Shown one piece after another: positions 8,495-21,344 of a stretch of 64,000 nucleotides of DNA. The DNA lies in assembly GCF_001905345.1 (NCBI RefSeq), contig NZ_LFBV01000001.1, forward strand, positions 1,561,321-1,625,320, in the 5' to 3' direction. This DNA comes from Streptomyces uncialis. GTDB taxonomy: Bacteria; Actinomycetota; Actinomycetes; Streptomycetales; Streptomycetaceae. Position 1 is the first letter of the stretch, and each line of letters begins with the position of its first letter. A model generated the notes under the pieces. It searched no databases. It had not been told where the DNA came from and saw only the letters and a program-made list of their open reading frames with translations. The translations under genes and the position numbers were made by a program.

Positions 8495-10707
8495 TCAGCC
8501 GGGCGGGGACTGGTTCCGCGCCAGCTCGAACCACACGACCTTGCCCGTACTCAGCCGGGTCGCGCCCCACCGCCGCGCCAGCTTGTTCACCAGGTACAGC
8601 CCACGGCCGCCCTCGTCGGTCGCCCGCGCCTGCCGCAGCCGGGGCAGCTGCGGTACGTCGTCACCGACCTCGCAGCGCAGCACATCGGTGCGCAGCAGCC
8701 GCAGCGTCACCGGCCGCGACGCGTACCGCACCGCGTTCGTCACCACCTCACTGACCAGCAGCTCCACCGAGTCCGACAGATCCTCCAGGCCCCACCGCTT
8801 CAGGGCGCCCCGGGCGAGGCGCCGGGCCCGGCTGGGCGCCCGGTCCTCCGGTTCGAGGAACCAGTACGCCACGTCGCTCGGCGCGATCCCGTCGAAACGG
8901 GCCGCCAGCAGCGCGATGTCGTCGTCGCGGTCCCCGGGCCCCAGCATGTCCAGGACCTCGTCGCACAGCGCTTCCAGCGGCGGCGCGTGATCGGGACCCG
9001 TGAGCTGCGCGGTCGCCTCCAGCCGGGCCCGCAGCTGCTCGATGCCCGCGACCACGTCCCGCAGCCGCGACTCCACCAGCCCGTCCGTGTACAGCAGCAG
9101 CGTCGCCCCGGCCGGCGCGTCCAGCTCCACCGCCTCGAAGTCGACCCCGCCCACCCCGATCGGCGCACCGGCGGGCACCCGCAGCACCTCGGCCTTCCCG
9201 CCCAGATGCAGCAGCACCGGCGGCGGATGGCCCGCGTTGGCGATCGTGATCCGGTGCGATACCGGGTCGTACACCGCGTAGAGACACGTCGCCATCCGGT
9301 CGTGCCCGAGCCGCTGCGCCTGTTCGTCCAGATGGTGCAGCACCTCCTGCGGCGGCAGATCCAGACCCGCCAGGGTCTGTGCGGTCGTCCGCAGCTGCCC
9401 CATGATCGCCGCCGATGTCATGGAGTGACCCATCACATCACCGACGACCAGCGCGACCCGGCTGCCGGGCAGCGGGATCGCGTCGTACCAGTCACCGCCC
9501 ACCCGGGCCGTCTCCGCGGCCGGGAGATAGCGCGACGCGAGCCGCACCCCCGTCGGCCGGGGCAGGGTCTCCGGCAGCATCGTCCGCTGGAGCTCGTCCG
9601 CGATGTACGCCTCCCGCCCGTACAGCACCGCCTTGTCGATACCGAGCGCGCTGTGCGCGTGGCGAGCTGCGCCGCCACCAGCAGGTCCTCGGAGTCGAAC
9701 GCGGGACGGTCGGGGCGGCGCAGGAAGATCGCCGCGCCGATCACCCGGCGGCGTCCGCGCAGCGGCGCGAGGATCGTGTGCCGGCCGTTCGGCACGGTAC
9801 GGGCCTCACCGAGCAGCTCGGGCAGCGCGTCCTGCGCGGCGTCCGCGAACACCGGCCGCACCCCGCGCAGCACCTCGGCGAGCGCCCCGCCCGGCCGTAC
9901 GGTGCACAGCTCGGTGGTCCCGGTGGCCTCCAGGTCGAGCTGGATGGCGGGCAGGGTGCCCGCCTCGGTGTCCCGGTCCTCGGGGATACGGTCGGTCCGG
10001 CGCAGCCGCAGCACCACCGGGCCGGTCGGCCGCTCGTCACCCACGGGCAGCGGGTCCCGCAGATAGACCAGGATCGCGTCGGAGAAGGTCGGCACGGTCG
10101 CCCGGCACAGCCCCATCACGATCTCGTCCAGGTCCAGCCCGCGGGCGATCCGCCGGGTCGCCGCGCCCACGAACCGCAGCCGGTCACCGTCCCGCCGCAT
10201 ATGCGTCACCCCGGCGGGCCCGCCGGACGGCGCGCCGCCCCGGCGCTCCACCCCACCGGGCGGCCCGGGGGCCGCCGCGTCCTTCGGGTCGCGCGGCACG
10301 CTCTCACCGTGTTCCGTGGGGCCCTCCGGGTCGCTGCGGGTGGTCTGCGGCTCCGCGCGGGCGCCGTCGTGCCGCGCCGGGCCTTCCTCGGCGGGCACCC
10401 CGCCGGGGTCGGGGCGGGGCCCGGACCGGACCCGCCCGCCGGACCCCTCGGGGCTCGGCTGGGCGTGTTCCGCGCCGGAGGCGGGTTCGGGGTCCGCGCC
10501 GCCGCGGGCCCCGCCGGAGCGGGGCTGGGACGGCATCGCGGACGCCGTCCCCGGAACGCTCGGGTCCGGCGACGCCTGGGCACGCAGCAGTGCCCCGCGG
10601 GGGTCCACGGGGGCGGGAGGACCGGCCGTACCGTACTGGCGGCCCTCTGAGGGCAGTGGATGCTCCGTCACGCGTGTCGAATCCGTCCGTCCGGGGCTGC
10701 GCGCCAC
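8495..10707 (-). pseudogene. GAF-SpoIIE (PP2C) phosphatase-HATPase, interrupted by a frameshift
   Basis: Two overlapping frames make one protein. The 5' frame (start 10707, running on to 9433) has a ~170-residue Pro/Gly-rich lead and a GAF domain ending FDSEDLLVAAQLATRT. The 3' frame (from GTG 9628 to the stop at 8495) continues with LYGREAYIADELQRTML, a SpoIIE/PP2C domain (RVGGDWYDAIPL, VVGDVMGH, LYTDGLVESR, DDDIALLAARF) and an RsbW-like HATPase tail (LLVSEVVTNAVRYAS, DEGGRGLYLVNKLA). The shift, one base lost or two gained, falls near 9645-9670 beside a GCGCGC tract. Such proteins dephosphorylate anti-sigma antagonists. It could be a real null allele, phase variation or a sequencing error; an independent 3' product from 9628 is possible. 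Confidence 0.85.
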
Positions 10708-10761
10708 GCGGTCAAGCGGTCACCTGGCGGGTGCCGGGTGGAACCGCGCGGCACACGGTGA

Positions 10762-11466
10762 TCAGGTGCGTCGGCAGTTGAGGAACAGTTGGTGCTCGGG
10801 TGGTGCGTCCGCCCTGGCGGGCGCGTACGAGTGCAGCTCCTCCGCGGTGATCTCGAAGCCCGCCTCCCGCACCACCTCGCGCAGCTCGTCGCGCAGGAAG
10901 CCGGACACGCGGATGTAGTGGCTCATGAACGGGATCTCGGCGTCGTCGAGGTCGGCCTCGACCATCGACAGCGCCAGGACACCGTCCGGCTTGAGGAGCC
11001 GGTGGAACTGCCTCAGCGCATAGGGTATTTCGGCGCGGGGCAGCATCAGCAGTGTGAAGAAGCAGGTGATCCCGTCGAAGCGGCCCAGTCCGCCCGGCCC
11101 CTCGACGCGCAGCGAGGCCAGGTCCCGGTGCAGGAACTCGGCCTCCGGGACATGGGCCCTCGCGAGCTCCAGCATCCCCTCGGAGAGGTCCACCCCGGTC
11201 ACGGAGTGTCCCGCGTCCACCAGCTGGCGGGCCGTCGGCACGCCGGTGCCGCAGCCCACGTCCAGGACGCGCGCCTTGTCCGGCAGCTCGGCCAGCAGCC
11301 GTCCCACCGCGGTGACCTGCCCCTCCTTATGGGGGAACGCGTCGTCGTACCGTCCACCGATGGCGTCGAACGCCTCGGCCTGACCTGTGCGGTCGGGTGC
11401 GGCATCGCCGAACCCGTCGTACGCCTCGTCGCGCTCGCTCACGCTCTGGCCACCCCTCGATGACAT
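10762..11466 (-). CDS. Class I SAM-dependent methyltransferase
   Basis: 234 residues. The Rossmann-fold methyltransferase core is clear: motif I VLDVGCGTGVPT (residues ~68-79), the acidic GVDLSEGML after strand 2, and a later motif in FDGITCFFTLLMLPR. An N-terminal segment of ~45 residues resembles UbiE/type 11 small-molecule methyltransferases. The substrate is not evident. ATG 11466 is the longest start; GTG 11442, preceded by AGGGG, is an alternative. It lies directly after the DUF402 gene on the same strand and could be co-transcribed with it. Confidence 0.88.
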   Translation of the reverse strand: MSSRGGQSVSERDEAYDGFGDAAPDRTGQAEAFDAIGGRYDDAFPHKEGQVTAVGRLLAELPDKARVLDVGCGTGVPTARQLVDAGHSVTGVDLSEGMLELARAHVPEAEFLHRDLASLRVEGPGGLGRFDGITCFFTLLMLPRAEIPYALRQFHRLLKPDGVLALSMVEADLDDAEIPFMSHYIRVSGFLRDELREVVREAGFEITAEELHSYAPARADAPPEHQLFLNCRRT

Positions 11467-11559
11467 CCTGTCAGCCCTCGCGCAAGCCCAAGGAGTTGCT
11501 GCTGTGCGCCCTTGCGGAGGACGATCCTACGTTTGAACCATGGGGGCACATCAAGGGTC

Positions 11560-12237
11560 TCATGAGGACACTTGCGCGGGGGTGCGATCCCAGTTGTCCG
11601 GCAAGGCCGGAATCGGCCATGCCGGATCGGGCCGCCAGCCGGGCCAGCCGTCCGCGAACGGCGGACCCCAGCTCCTGATCACCTCGACCGCCGCGTCTCC
11701 CGCCTCCCTCACCCGGCGCGCCTGCCGCGGGCCCATCAGCCCGGCCCGCTGTGCCTGCGCGAACTCGTCCTCGTCGTGCCACTGCCAGCTTCGGTCGGGG
11801 CGTACGGAGATGTCCAGGAAATGGTCCTCCGAATCCACCCCGCCGTCCCAGCGGACCCGTGGCTCCTCCAGATTCACGTACCAGTTCTTGAACCGCCAGT
11901 CGGGGTACCAGAACAGCCACACCGACCAGGGTTCCCCGGGCCGGGCCAGCTTCAGCACCCCGGCGCCCGACCAGTGGTCCCGGCGGACGGTACGGGGCTT
12001 GGTGTAGCGGGTGGCCAGCGGTTCCGCGTGCAGGGGGGTGCCGTCGGTGAGCACCGGACGGACGCATTCCGTGCCGGGGGCCATCCACGCGGCCAGCAGG
12101 TCGGGGGTGTCCTGGACGACGGTGACCGGCCGGCAGATGTGGAAACCGTCCCCGCCGTTCGCCCGGTACCGCCACAGGATCCGGGTCCCCGCACGCCACG
12201 GCTCCCCCCGCCCACGCACCTCGTTCTCGCCTGCCAT
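11560..12237 (-). CDS. DUF402 (FomD-like) domain protein
   Basis: 225 residues. The central part (WSVWLFWYPDWRFKNWYVNLE, then RWDGGVDSEDHFLDISVRPD and WHDEDEFAQAQRAGL) matches the DUF402/FomD family, a beta-barrel fold with metal-binding acidic residues. Characterised members hydrolyse nucleotide phosphoesters: FomD cleaves a cytidylylated fosfomycin intermediate. Here only a phosphohydrolase role can be suggested. The gene sits upstream of a methyltransferase on the same strand, with 93 bases between them. Its 5' side faces a long repeat array. Confidence 0.8.
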   Translation of the reverse strand: MAGENEVRGRGEPWRAGTRILWRYRANGGDGFHICRPVTVVQDTPDLLAAWMAPGTECVRPVLTDGTPLHAEPLATRYTKPRTVRRDHWSGAGVLKLARPGEPWSVWLFWYPDWRFKNWYVNLEEPRVRWDGGVDSEDHFLDISVRPDRSWQWHDEDEFAQAQRAGLMGPRQARRVREAGDAAVEVIRSWGPPFADGWPGWRPDPAWPIPALPDNWDRTPAQVSS

Positions 12238-12380
12238 GCCCAGATACTAGGAGCCGCCCTCGCGCGGCGCGCGGGAAATCCCCCACGAACCCCCGTCCGG
12301 GGAGGCCCGAGCCCCACGTCCCGCCCCGCCCCGGCGCACACGTCCGGTTGGCCCGCGCCCCAGGTACGCCCGCGCGCACC

Positions 12381-13525
12381 CGCCCGTTCCCGCGCCCCTG
12401 GGTCTGCCCGGGTGGTCGTACTTGTTCCTGTGCGGGTCGCCCGTGGGATGCGCGGTTCCCCGCGCCCCTTAGGGTTCCCCACCTGGACGTACTTGTTCCC
12501 GTGCCGTCACCCGGTGGGTGCGCAGTTCCCCGCGCCCCTGGGTTTCCTGTGCCGGGCGTACCTGTTCCTGTGCGGGTCGCTCGTGGGGTGCGCGGTTCCT
12601 CGCGCCCCTAGGGTTCCCCACCTGGACGTACTTGTTCCCGTGCCGTCGCTCGGTGGGTGCGCAGTTCCCCGCGCCCCTGGGTTTCCTGTGCCGGGCGTAC
12701 CTGTTCCTGTGCGGGTCGCTCGTGGGGTGCGCGGTTCCTCGCGCCCCTGGGTCTGCCCGGGGGACGTACTTGTTCCCCGTGCAGGTACTCCGTGGTTTTG
12801 CGCCGTTCCCCGCGCCCCTGGATGCTGCCCCGATCCGTTGCTCTTCGGGTGCGGGGCTGCCCTCGTCTTCGCGCAGTTCCCCGCGCCCCTTTCGGGGCTC
12901 TCGATCCGTCGCCGGTCAGGTGCCGCCCGCACCCGACCGCCCGGACCAGGCGGCACCCCCAGGGGCACGAGGAACCGCGCACCCACCGAGCGACGGCACA
13001 GGAATGAGTCCGCCCAGCACAGGCGACCCCAGGGGCGCGGGGAACTGCGCACTCCACAAGCGACCCGCACAGGAACAATTTCGCTCACCCGGACAAACCC
13101 AGGGGCGCGGGGAACTGCGCACCCCCGGAGTACCCGCACGGGAACAAGTACGCCCAGCCGGACAAACCCAGGGGCGCGGGGAACTGCGCACCCACCGAGT
13201 GACGGCACAGGGAATAAGTGCGCCCACCCGGACAGACCCAGGGGCGCGGGGAACTGCGCACCCCCGGAGTACCTGCACGGGAACAAGTACGTCCAGGTGG
13301 GGAACCCCAGGGGCGCGAGGAACCGCGCATCCCACGGGCGACCCGCACGGGAACACGTACGCCCACCGGGCAGACCCAGGGGCGCGGGGAACTGCGCACC
13401 CCACGAGCGACCAGCACAGGAACGAGTGCGTCCACCCGGGACAACCCAGGGGCGCGAGGCACCCACCAAGCGACCCGCACAGGAACGAGTGCGTCCGGCG
13501 CGGGCAACCGCAGGGGCGGGCCCGG
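12381..13525. repeat. Repeat array A: ~70-bp units in two inverted arms
   Basis: Sixteen copies of a ~20-base box, plus a decayed one near 13512, recur about every 70 bases. The left arm has the box as its complement at 12381 (decayed), 12450, 12520, 12590, 12659, 12729, 12800 and 12871. The right arm has it forward (AGGGGCGCGGGGAACTGCGC) at 12961, 13031, 13101, 13170, 13240, 13309, 13378 and 13448 (truncated). Each unit also carries a second box around GCACGGGAACAAGTACG. The arms point away from a core at ~12835-12966 holding a GGTGCCGCC/GGCGGCACC hairpin. The box can fold as GGG-GCGC, an 8-base loop, then GCGC-A-CCC. The array fills the gap between the DUF402 and fumC genes, and no coding is credible. 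Confidence 0.95.
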
Positions 13526-13542
13526 GTAGGGGTCGGGTGGGG

Positions 13543-14973
<1,431 letters not shown>

Positions 14974-15118
14974 CGTGGTACTACCTCCAGAGCCGGTCGG
15001 TCAGAGTTCCCGCAAGGGTGAGCGGTTGTCCTGTTCCCGCTATTCCCCTGCCCCCCGACCGCCGGCGAACACCGGAGATGCCCCGGGCGGGGGAGACGGC
15101 GCTCCCCCGTGCGGCGGC

Positions 15119-16786
<1,668 letters not shown>

Positions 16787-17064
16787 AACGCCTATTCCTC
16801 ACTAAAAGACAAGCGGCGCACCTCCGTCGGCGGCGCACCCTACAGCGTAATCCGGGGCCCCGGACAACCGTGGTGGGGGTCGGTGCGTCTGTCTGACCGT
16901 GGCTTTCGGCTCAAGGACCCGCCGCCGGACGCCGTACGGGACGCGCCCGGACTCCGTACGGGGTGCCGGGGTGCCGGACAGCATGCCGTACGGGGACGGG
17001 GCTGTCGGCGGGTTCGGCCGAAGTGGTCGTGCGCCGGGGCATCCGACCGGCGCGGCCCCCTAGT

Positions 17065-17078
17065 CGCGATCTATCGCG
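17065..17078. promoter_or_regulatory. Short inverted repeat before the DUF1707 gene
   Basis: CGCGAT-CT-ATCGCG lies 19-32 bases upstream of the GTG start at 17097, in the promoter zone of the divergent class I fumarase/DUF1707 pair. It may be an operator half-site pair; no regulator is known. Confidence 0.35.
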
Positions 17079-17096
17079 TCTGGGTAATCTGAGGCC

Positions 17097-17798
17097 GTGG
17101 ACCTCGAAAAGCGCCGCCAGGAACCGACCGCCGATACGCCGCCCGTGGAGCTCCGCGCCTCGGACGCCGACCGGGACCGGATCGCCGACATCCTCCGTGA
17201 CGCGCTGGGCGAGGGGCGGATCACCTCCGACGAGCACGCCGAGCGGGTCGAGGGCGTGTACCGCGCCAAGACCGTCACCGAACTCGAACCGTACGTACGG
17301 GACCTGCCCTCCCCGGACGGCGCCGGACATCCGCACGTCCGGCCCGCGCACCCCGCCCCCAACCGCCCGGACTCCGGGGCCGTGCCGCCCGCGCCGGACG
17401 AGAACCTCGTCGCGGTGTTCAGCAGCAGTGTCCGCCGGGGCCGCTGGCGTGTCTCCCGGCGCACCCACGCGTACGCGGTCTTCGGCAGCGTCGAGATCGA
17501 CCTGAGCGAGGCGGTCTTCGAGCACCGGCAGGTCGTCGTCAAGGCGTTCTGCCTCTTCGGCAATGTCGAGATAACCGTCCCGGAGAACATCTCGCTGCGC
17601 GGCAACGGCGGCGGTGTGCTCGGCAACTTCGAGGTGGACAGCCTCGATTCGCCCGACCCGGACGCGCCGGTGGTCTACGTCGACGGGATCTCCGCCCTCG
17701 GCAACATCGAGGCCAGGGCGCGCAAGGGCCGCCGGGTCGCCAACGCCCTGGCGAACCCGGCCACCAGCGACCGGATGCGCAAGTACCTGCGGTTCTGA
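17097..17798 (+). CDS. DUF1707 and LiaF-like C-terminal domain protein
   Basis: 233 residues. The N-terminal DUF1707 module is ELRASDADRDRIADILRDAL followed by EGRITSDEHAERVEGVYRAKT, a SHOCT-like helical motif. After a Pro-rich linker, the C-terminal half (AVFGSVEIDLSEAVFE, FCLFGNVEITVPENIS, ISALGNIEARARKG) repeats a beta-rich pattern matching the cell-wall-active antibiotic response domain of LiaF/YvqF. There is no transmembrane helix, so it is probably a soluble or peripheral partner in envelope-stress sensing. It is followed by a wbl gene. The exact function is unknown. Confidence 0.85.
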   Translation: MDLEKRRQEPTADTPPVELRASDADRDRIADILRDALGEGRITSDEHAERVEGVYRAKTVTELEPYVRDLPSPDGAGHPHVRPAHPAPNRPDSGAVPPAPDENLVAVFSSSVRRGRWRVSRRTHAYAVFGSVEIDLSEAVFEHRQVVVKAFCLFGNVEITVPENISLRGNGGGVLGNFEVDSLDSPDPDAPVVYVDGISALGNIEARARKGRRVANALANPATSDRMRKYLRF

Positions 17799-17963
17799 GG
17801 GGAGTTCAGCGGCCCGGTCGGCACCCTGTCCGGCACCTGGCGGGACGGGTCCGCGACCGGACGGGAAGCTTCGGGCATGGGGACTCAGTGCATAGGAACG
17901 CGCACAGCGGGTAGGGCTTGCTGCATCGCCGCTCCCTTGCGAAGCCGTCGTCAGGAGTAGACC

Positions 17964-18341
17964 GTGCTGCATCCGCCGCATCAGTCCTTGCAGGTAGCCG
18001 CCGTCCCACCACAGCGGGTACCAACACAGGATCGGGATCAGGACGCCCCATGGCACACGGAAGCGGTCTGCCGCCGCGACGAGGCCGGGCTCTTCTTCGC
18101 TCCCTCCAAGGAACCCACAGCGGCCCGGCTGTCCCGGGAGGAAGCCGCCAAGCGGGTCTGCGGGGGCTGCCCCGTGATGATCGAATGCCGTGAACACGCG
18201 CTGCTCCAGCCCGAGCCGTACGGGGTCTGGGGCGGACTCACCGCCGCCGAGCGCCGGGTGGTCCTCGCGCGCCGCCGCAGGCGGGACGTCGAACTGAAGA
18301 AGGCGGCCCACGTGGCCGACCCGATCGCCGCGGCCGGCTGA
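17964..18341 (+). CDS. wblI: WhiB-like iron-sulfur transcription factor (WblI-like)
   Basis: 125 residues. Four cysteines (C36, C66, C69, C75) in the WhiB pattern C-X29-C-X2-C-X5-C bind a [4Fe-4S] cluster. The GVWGG turn (87-91) and basic C-terminal helix (RRVVLARRRRR) bind DNA or sigma factor region 4. Start GTG 17964 has AGGAGT 5 bases upstream. The subgroup is assigned from context: the fumarase pair on one side and glpX on the other matches, from memory, S. coelicolor wblI. Family role: redox- or NO-responsive transcription control. The symbol rests on synteny, not on a diagnostic residue. Confidence 0.8.
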   Translation: MLHPPHQSLQVAAVPPQRVPTQDRDQDAPWHTEAVCRRDEAGLFFAPSKEPTAARLSREEAAKRVCGGCPVMIECREHALLQPEPYGVWGGLTAAERRVVLARRRRRDVELKKAAHVADPIAAAG

Positions 18342-18465
18342 ACCGCCCGCCCGTACACCCTTCTCCGGTACGGCGACGGGGACGCCCACCCGCACAGCGG
18401 GGCGCCCCCGTGGCCGTACCCGGCGACGGCTGCCCGGAACCGGGCGACCGCCGGGTGGCGTCCGG

Positions 18466-19500
18466 CTACTTCGCGCGGTCGAAGTCGATGGCGCTGTACG
18501 CGCGCAGCTTCGACAGCCGGTGCTCGGAGTCGATCTGGCGGATCGTGCCCGACTTGGAGCGCATCACCAGGGACGACGTGGTCGCCGTCTCCGAGCGGTA
18601 GCGCACCCCGCGCAGCAGCTCGCCGTCGGTGATACCGGTCGCCACGAAGAAGACGTTGTCCCCGGAGACCAGGTCGTTCGTGGCGAGCACCCGGTCGAGG
18701 TCATGGCCCGCGGCGAGGGCGCGTTCCCGCTCCTCGTCGTCCTTGGGCCAGAGCTTGCCCTGGATCGTGCCGCCGAGGCACTTGATGGCACACGCGGAGA
18801 TGATGCCCTCCGGGGTGCCGCCGATCCCGAGCAGCAGATCGACGCCGGTGCCCTCGCGGACGGCGAGCACCGAGCCCGCGACATCGCCGTCGGAGATCAG
18901 CTTGATCCGGGCGCCCGTCTCACGGATCTCCCTGATGATCCCGTCGTGCCGGGGCCGGTCGAGGATGACGACGGTGACGTCCTCGGGGGAGGAGCGCTTG
19001 GCCTTCGCGACCCGGCGGATGTTGACCGAGACCGGGGCGTCGATGTCGACGTAGTCGGCGGCTTCGGGGCCGGTCACGAGCTTGTCCATGTAGAACACGG
19101 CGGACGGGTCGAACATGGTGCCCCGGTCGGCCGCCGCGAGTACCGCGACCGCGTTCGGCATGCCCTTGGCGGTCAGGGTGGTCCCGTCGATCGGGTCGAC
19201 GGCGATGTCGCACTCCGCGCCGGTGCCGTCCCCGACCCGCTCCCCGTTGAAGAGCATGGGCGCTTCGTCCTTCTCGCCCTCGCCGATGACGACGACGCCG
19301 TTCATCGACACGGTGGAGACGAGGGTGCGCATGGCCCGCACGGCCGCGCCGTCGGCCCTGTTCTTGTCGCCGAGGCCGACCCAGCGGCCCGCGGCCATGG
19401 CCGCGGCCTCGGTCACCCGGACGAGCTCCAGGGCCAGGTTGCGGTCGGGGGCCTCCGACGGGACTTCGAGTTCGGTCGGCAACTGATGATGTTCGGTCAT
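18466..19500 (-). CDS. glpX: Class II fructose-1,6-bisphosphatase
   Basis: 344 residues. Hydrolyses fructose-1,6-bisphosphate to fructose-6-phosphate in gluconeogenesis, metal-dependent. The GlpX signatures DPIDGTTL (metal and phosphate binding) and [11 protein letters not shown] are present, as are [16 protein letters not shown] and [14 protein letters not shown] near the C-terminus. ATG 19500 has AGAAAGGTG upstream. The gene is convergent with the wbl gene and divergent from the DUF4245 gene. GlpX is the main FBPase of actinobacteria, so this is probably an essential gluconeogenic gene. Confidence 0.96.
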   Translation of the reverse strand: MTEHHQLPTELEVPSEAPDRNLALELVRVTEAAAMAAGRWVGLGDKNRADGAAVRAMRTLVSTVSMNGVVVIGEGEKDEAPMLFNGERVGDGTGAECDIAVDPIDGTTLTAKGMPNAVAVLAAADRGTMFDPSAVFYMDKLVTGPEAADYVDIDAPVSVNIRRVAKAKRSSPEDVTVVILDRPRHDGIIREIRETGARIKLISDGDVAGSVLAVREGTGVDLLLGIGGTPEGIISACAIKCLGGTIQGKLWPKDDEERERALAAGHDLDRVLATNDLVSGDNVFFVATGITDGELLRGVRYRSETATTSSLVMRSKSGTIRQIDSEHRLSKLRAYSAIDFDRAK

Positions 19501-19591
19501 CGAGACGCACCTTTCTGATACGACGACGGCCGGATGAGGGTGTGTTCCGACTCTATCCGCAGGTCACCGGAATGAGCAGGGGGGCCCACGG

Positions 19592-20287
19592 ATGAGCGCG
19601 GAGGGTGCCCCCGCAGTCCGCGCGGCCACCCCGTCGCAGGTGGGGGCGGGTGGCCGCGGGCCGGTGGCGGAGGGGTCGTCGCTCGCGCGGGCCGCGGGGT
19701 CCTCGGCGGGCGCCGGCGTGGGCCCGGTGCCGGGGGCGGGAAGCGGACCTGCGACGATGGTGCGCGTGGCAGGCAGACTCGGCAAGCAGAGCGTACGGAA
19801 CATGGTGCTGTCGCTGGGGGTGACGGTCCTCTTCGCGGGAGTCATCTGGCTGTTCCTCCCGCACGACGAGGACGGCGACCCGGTGAAGGCGATCGACTAC
19901 CGCATCGAACTCATCACGGCCCGTCGCGCCGCGCCGTACCCCATCGCCGCGCCCGAGGGGCTCTCCAAGGAGTGGAAGCCGACCTCCGTGCGCTACCGCT
20001 CCGCCGAGGCCAGCCGCTGGCACCTGGGATTCCGGTCGCCGGACGGCAAGTACGTCGCGATCGAGCAGTCCACCGAGAAGCCCCGGGTCTTCGCCGAGCA
20101 GGCGAGCAGGGGGGCCCGCAAGACGGACGCGACCCAGACGATCGACGGCCGTGTGTGGGAGAAGTACGAGGGGGAGCGGTACGACGCGCTCGTCCTCACG
20201 GAGGGCGACGCGACCACCGTGATCACCGGCTCGGCGTCGTTCACCCGGCTCGCGATGATGGCCGGGGCACTGACCACGAAGGCGTGA
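19592..20287 (+). CDS. DUF4245 membrane-anchored protein
   Basis: 231 residues from ATG 19592. The first ~55 residues are Ala/Gly-rich and atypical, so the true start may be ATG 19757 (giving MVRVAGRLGKQSVRN). A single transmembrane helix (VLSLGVTVLFAGVIWLFLP) follows, then an extracytoplasmic DUF4245 domain with the IDYRIEL and WHLGFRSPDGKYVAIEQS stretches. The function is unknown. The position beside glpX and before the xse genes is conserved in Streptomyces, from memory. Its 3' end abuts repeat array B. Confidence 0.8.
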   Translation: MSAEGAPAVRAATPSQVGAGGRGPVAEGSSLARAAGSSAGAGVGPVPGAGSGPATMVRVAGRLGKQSVRNMVLSLGVTVLFAGVIWLFLPHDEDGDPVKAIDYRIELITARRAAPYPIAAPEGLSKEWKPTSVRYRSAEASRWHLGFRSPDGKYVAIEQSTEKPRVFAEQASRGARKTDATQTIDGRVWEKYEGERYDALVLTEGDATTVITGSASFTRLAMMAGALTTKA

Positions 20288-20404
20288 GCCCCGCCGGGGC
20301 TACGGGGTGTGGTCGGTCCCGCACATGTTCCCGTGCGGGATGCCTGGCCGGAAACCAGGTCCCGACACCTGGACGCATTTGTCCCCGCACCCCCGTCCGT
20401 GGGT

Positions 20405-21290
20405 GCGCAGTTCCCCGCGCCCCTGAGGCCGTCCCGGCCGGGCCCACTTGTCCCGGTGCGGGCGCCCGCAGGATGCGCGGTTCCCCGCGCCCCTTGGGTC
20501 GCCCCAGGTGGGCGCACTTGTTCCTGCGCGGGTCGCCCGGTGGATGCGCGGTTCCCCGCGCTGGGGTTCCCCACCTGAACGTACGTGTTCCTGTGCGGGT
20601 CGTTCGTGGGTGCGCAGTTCCCCGCGCCCCTTTGGGTTCCCCACCTGGGCGTTCTTGTTCCCGTGCGGGTACTCCGGGGGTGCGCGGTTCCTCGCGCCCC
20701 TTGGGTCGTCCCGGGTGGGCCTACGTGTTTCCGTGCGGGTCGCCCGCGGGATGCGCGGTTCCTCGCGCTCCTGGGTTTGTCCGGGTGGGCGTACCGGTTT
20801 CCTGTGCCGTCGCTCGGTGGGTGCGCAGTTCCCCGCGCCCCTGGGGGTGCCGCCTGGCCTGGGCGGTCGGGTGCGGGCGGCACCTGACGAGCGACGGGTC
20901 AAGAGCCCCGAAAGGGGCGCGGGGAACTGCGCGAAGACGAGAACCGCCCCGCACTCGAAGAGCGACAGCAATGGGGCACCACCCAGGGCCGCGAGGAACC
21001 GCGCACCACGGACGCCCCGCACAGGAACAAGTACGCCCAGCTGGGGCGACCTCAGGGGCGCGGGGAACTGCGCACCCACCGAGCGACGGCACAGGAACAA
21101 GCGCGCTCAGCCGGGACGACTCAAGGGGCGCGGGGAACTGCGCACCCATGAACGACCCGCACGGGAACAAGTACGCCCAGGTGTGGAACCCAAAGGGGCG
21201 CGAGGAACCGCGCACCCACCGAGCGACCGGCACGGGAACAGATGGGCCCGGCCGGGACGACCCAAGGGGCGCCGGGGACCGGGCGACCCG
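20405..21290. repeat. Repeat array B: ~70-bp units in two inverted arms
   Basis: Thirteen copies of the same box as array A. The complement orientation is at 20405, 20475, 20546 (missing its last bases), 20612, 20682, 20753 and 20823. The forward orientation is at 20913, 20985, 21054, 21124, 21194 and 21265 (decayed). Spacing is 69-72 bases except one of 66 at the truncated copy. The centre (~20840-20970) holds GGTGCCGCC/GGCGGCACC arms (20846-20854, 20876-20884) and a CCCC-GAAA-GGGG tetraloop hairpin (20906-20917). Read as the complement, this centre is ~90 % identical to the array A centre. The array lies between the convergent DUF4245 and nitroreductase genes. Confidence 0.95.
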
Positions 21291-21344
21291 CACGGGGGCA
21301 CGTACGGCCACCGGCGGACCGGAGCCCGAGAGGGGGGAGACCCG

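Noticed and set aside
12507..13469. Minus-strand open frames in array A with recurring peptides such as SSPRPWVCP
   Set aside because: The peptide periodicity merely mirrors the DNA repeat, and frames differ between units. There is no start signal or codon bias.
12381..13525. CRISPR array
   Set aside because: Repeats are imperfect, switch orientation mid-array and the intervening sequence is itself conserved. No cas genes are present.
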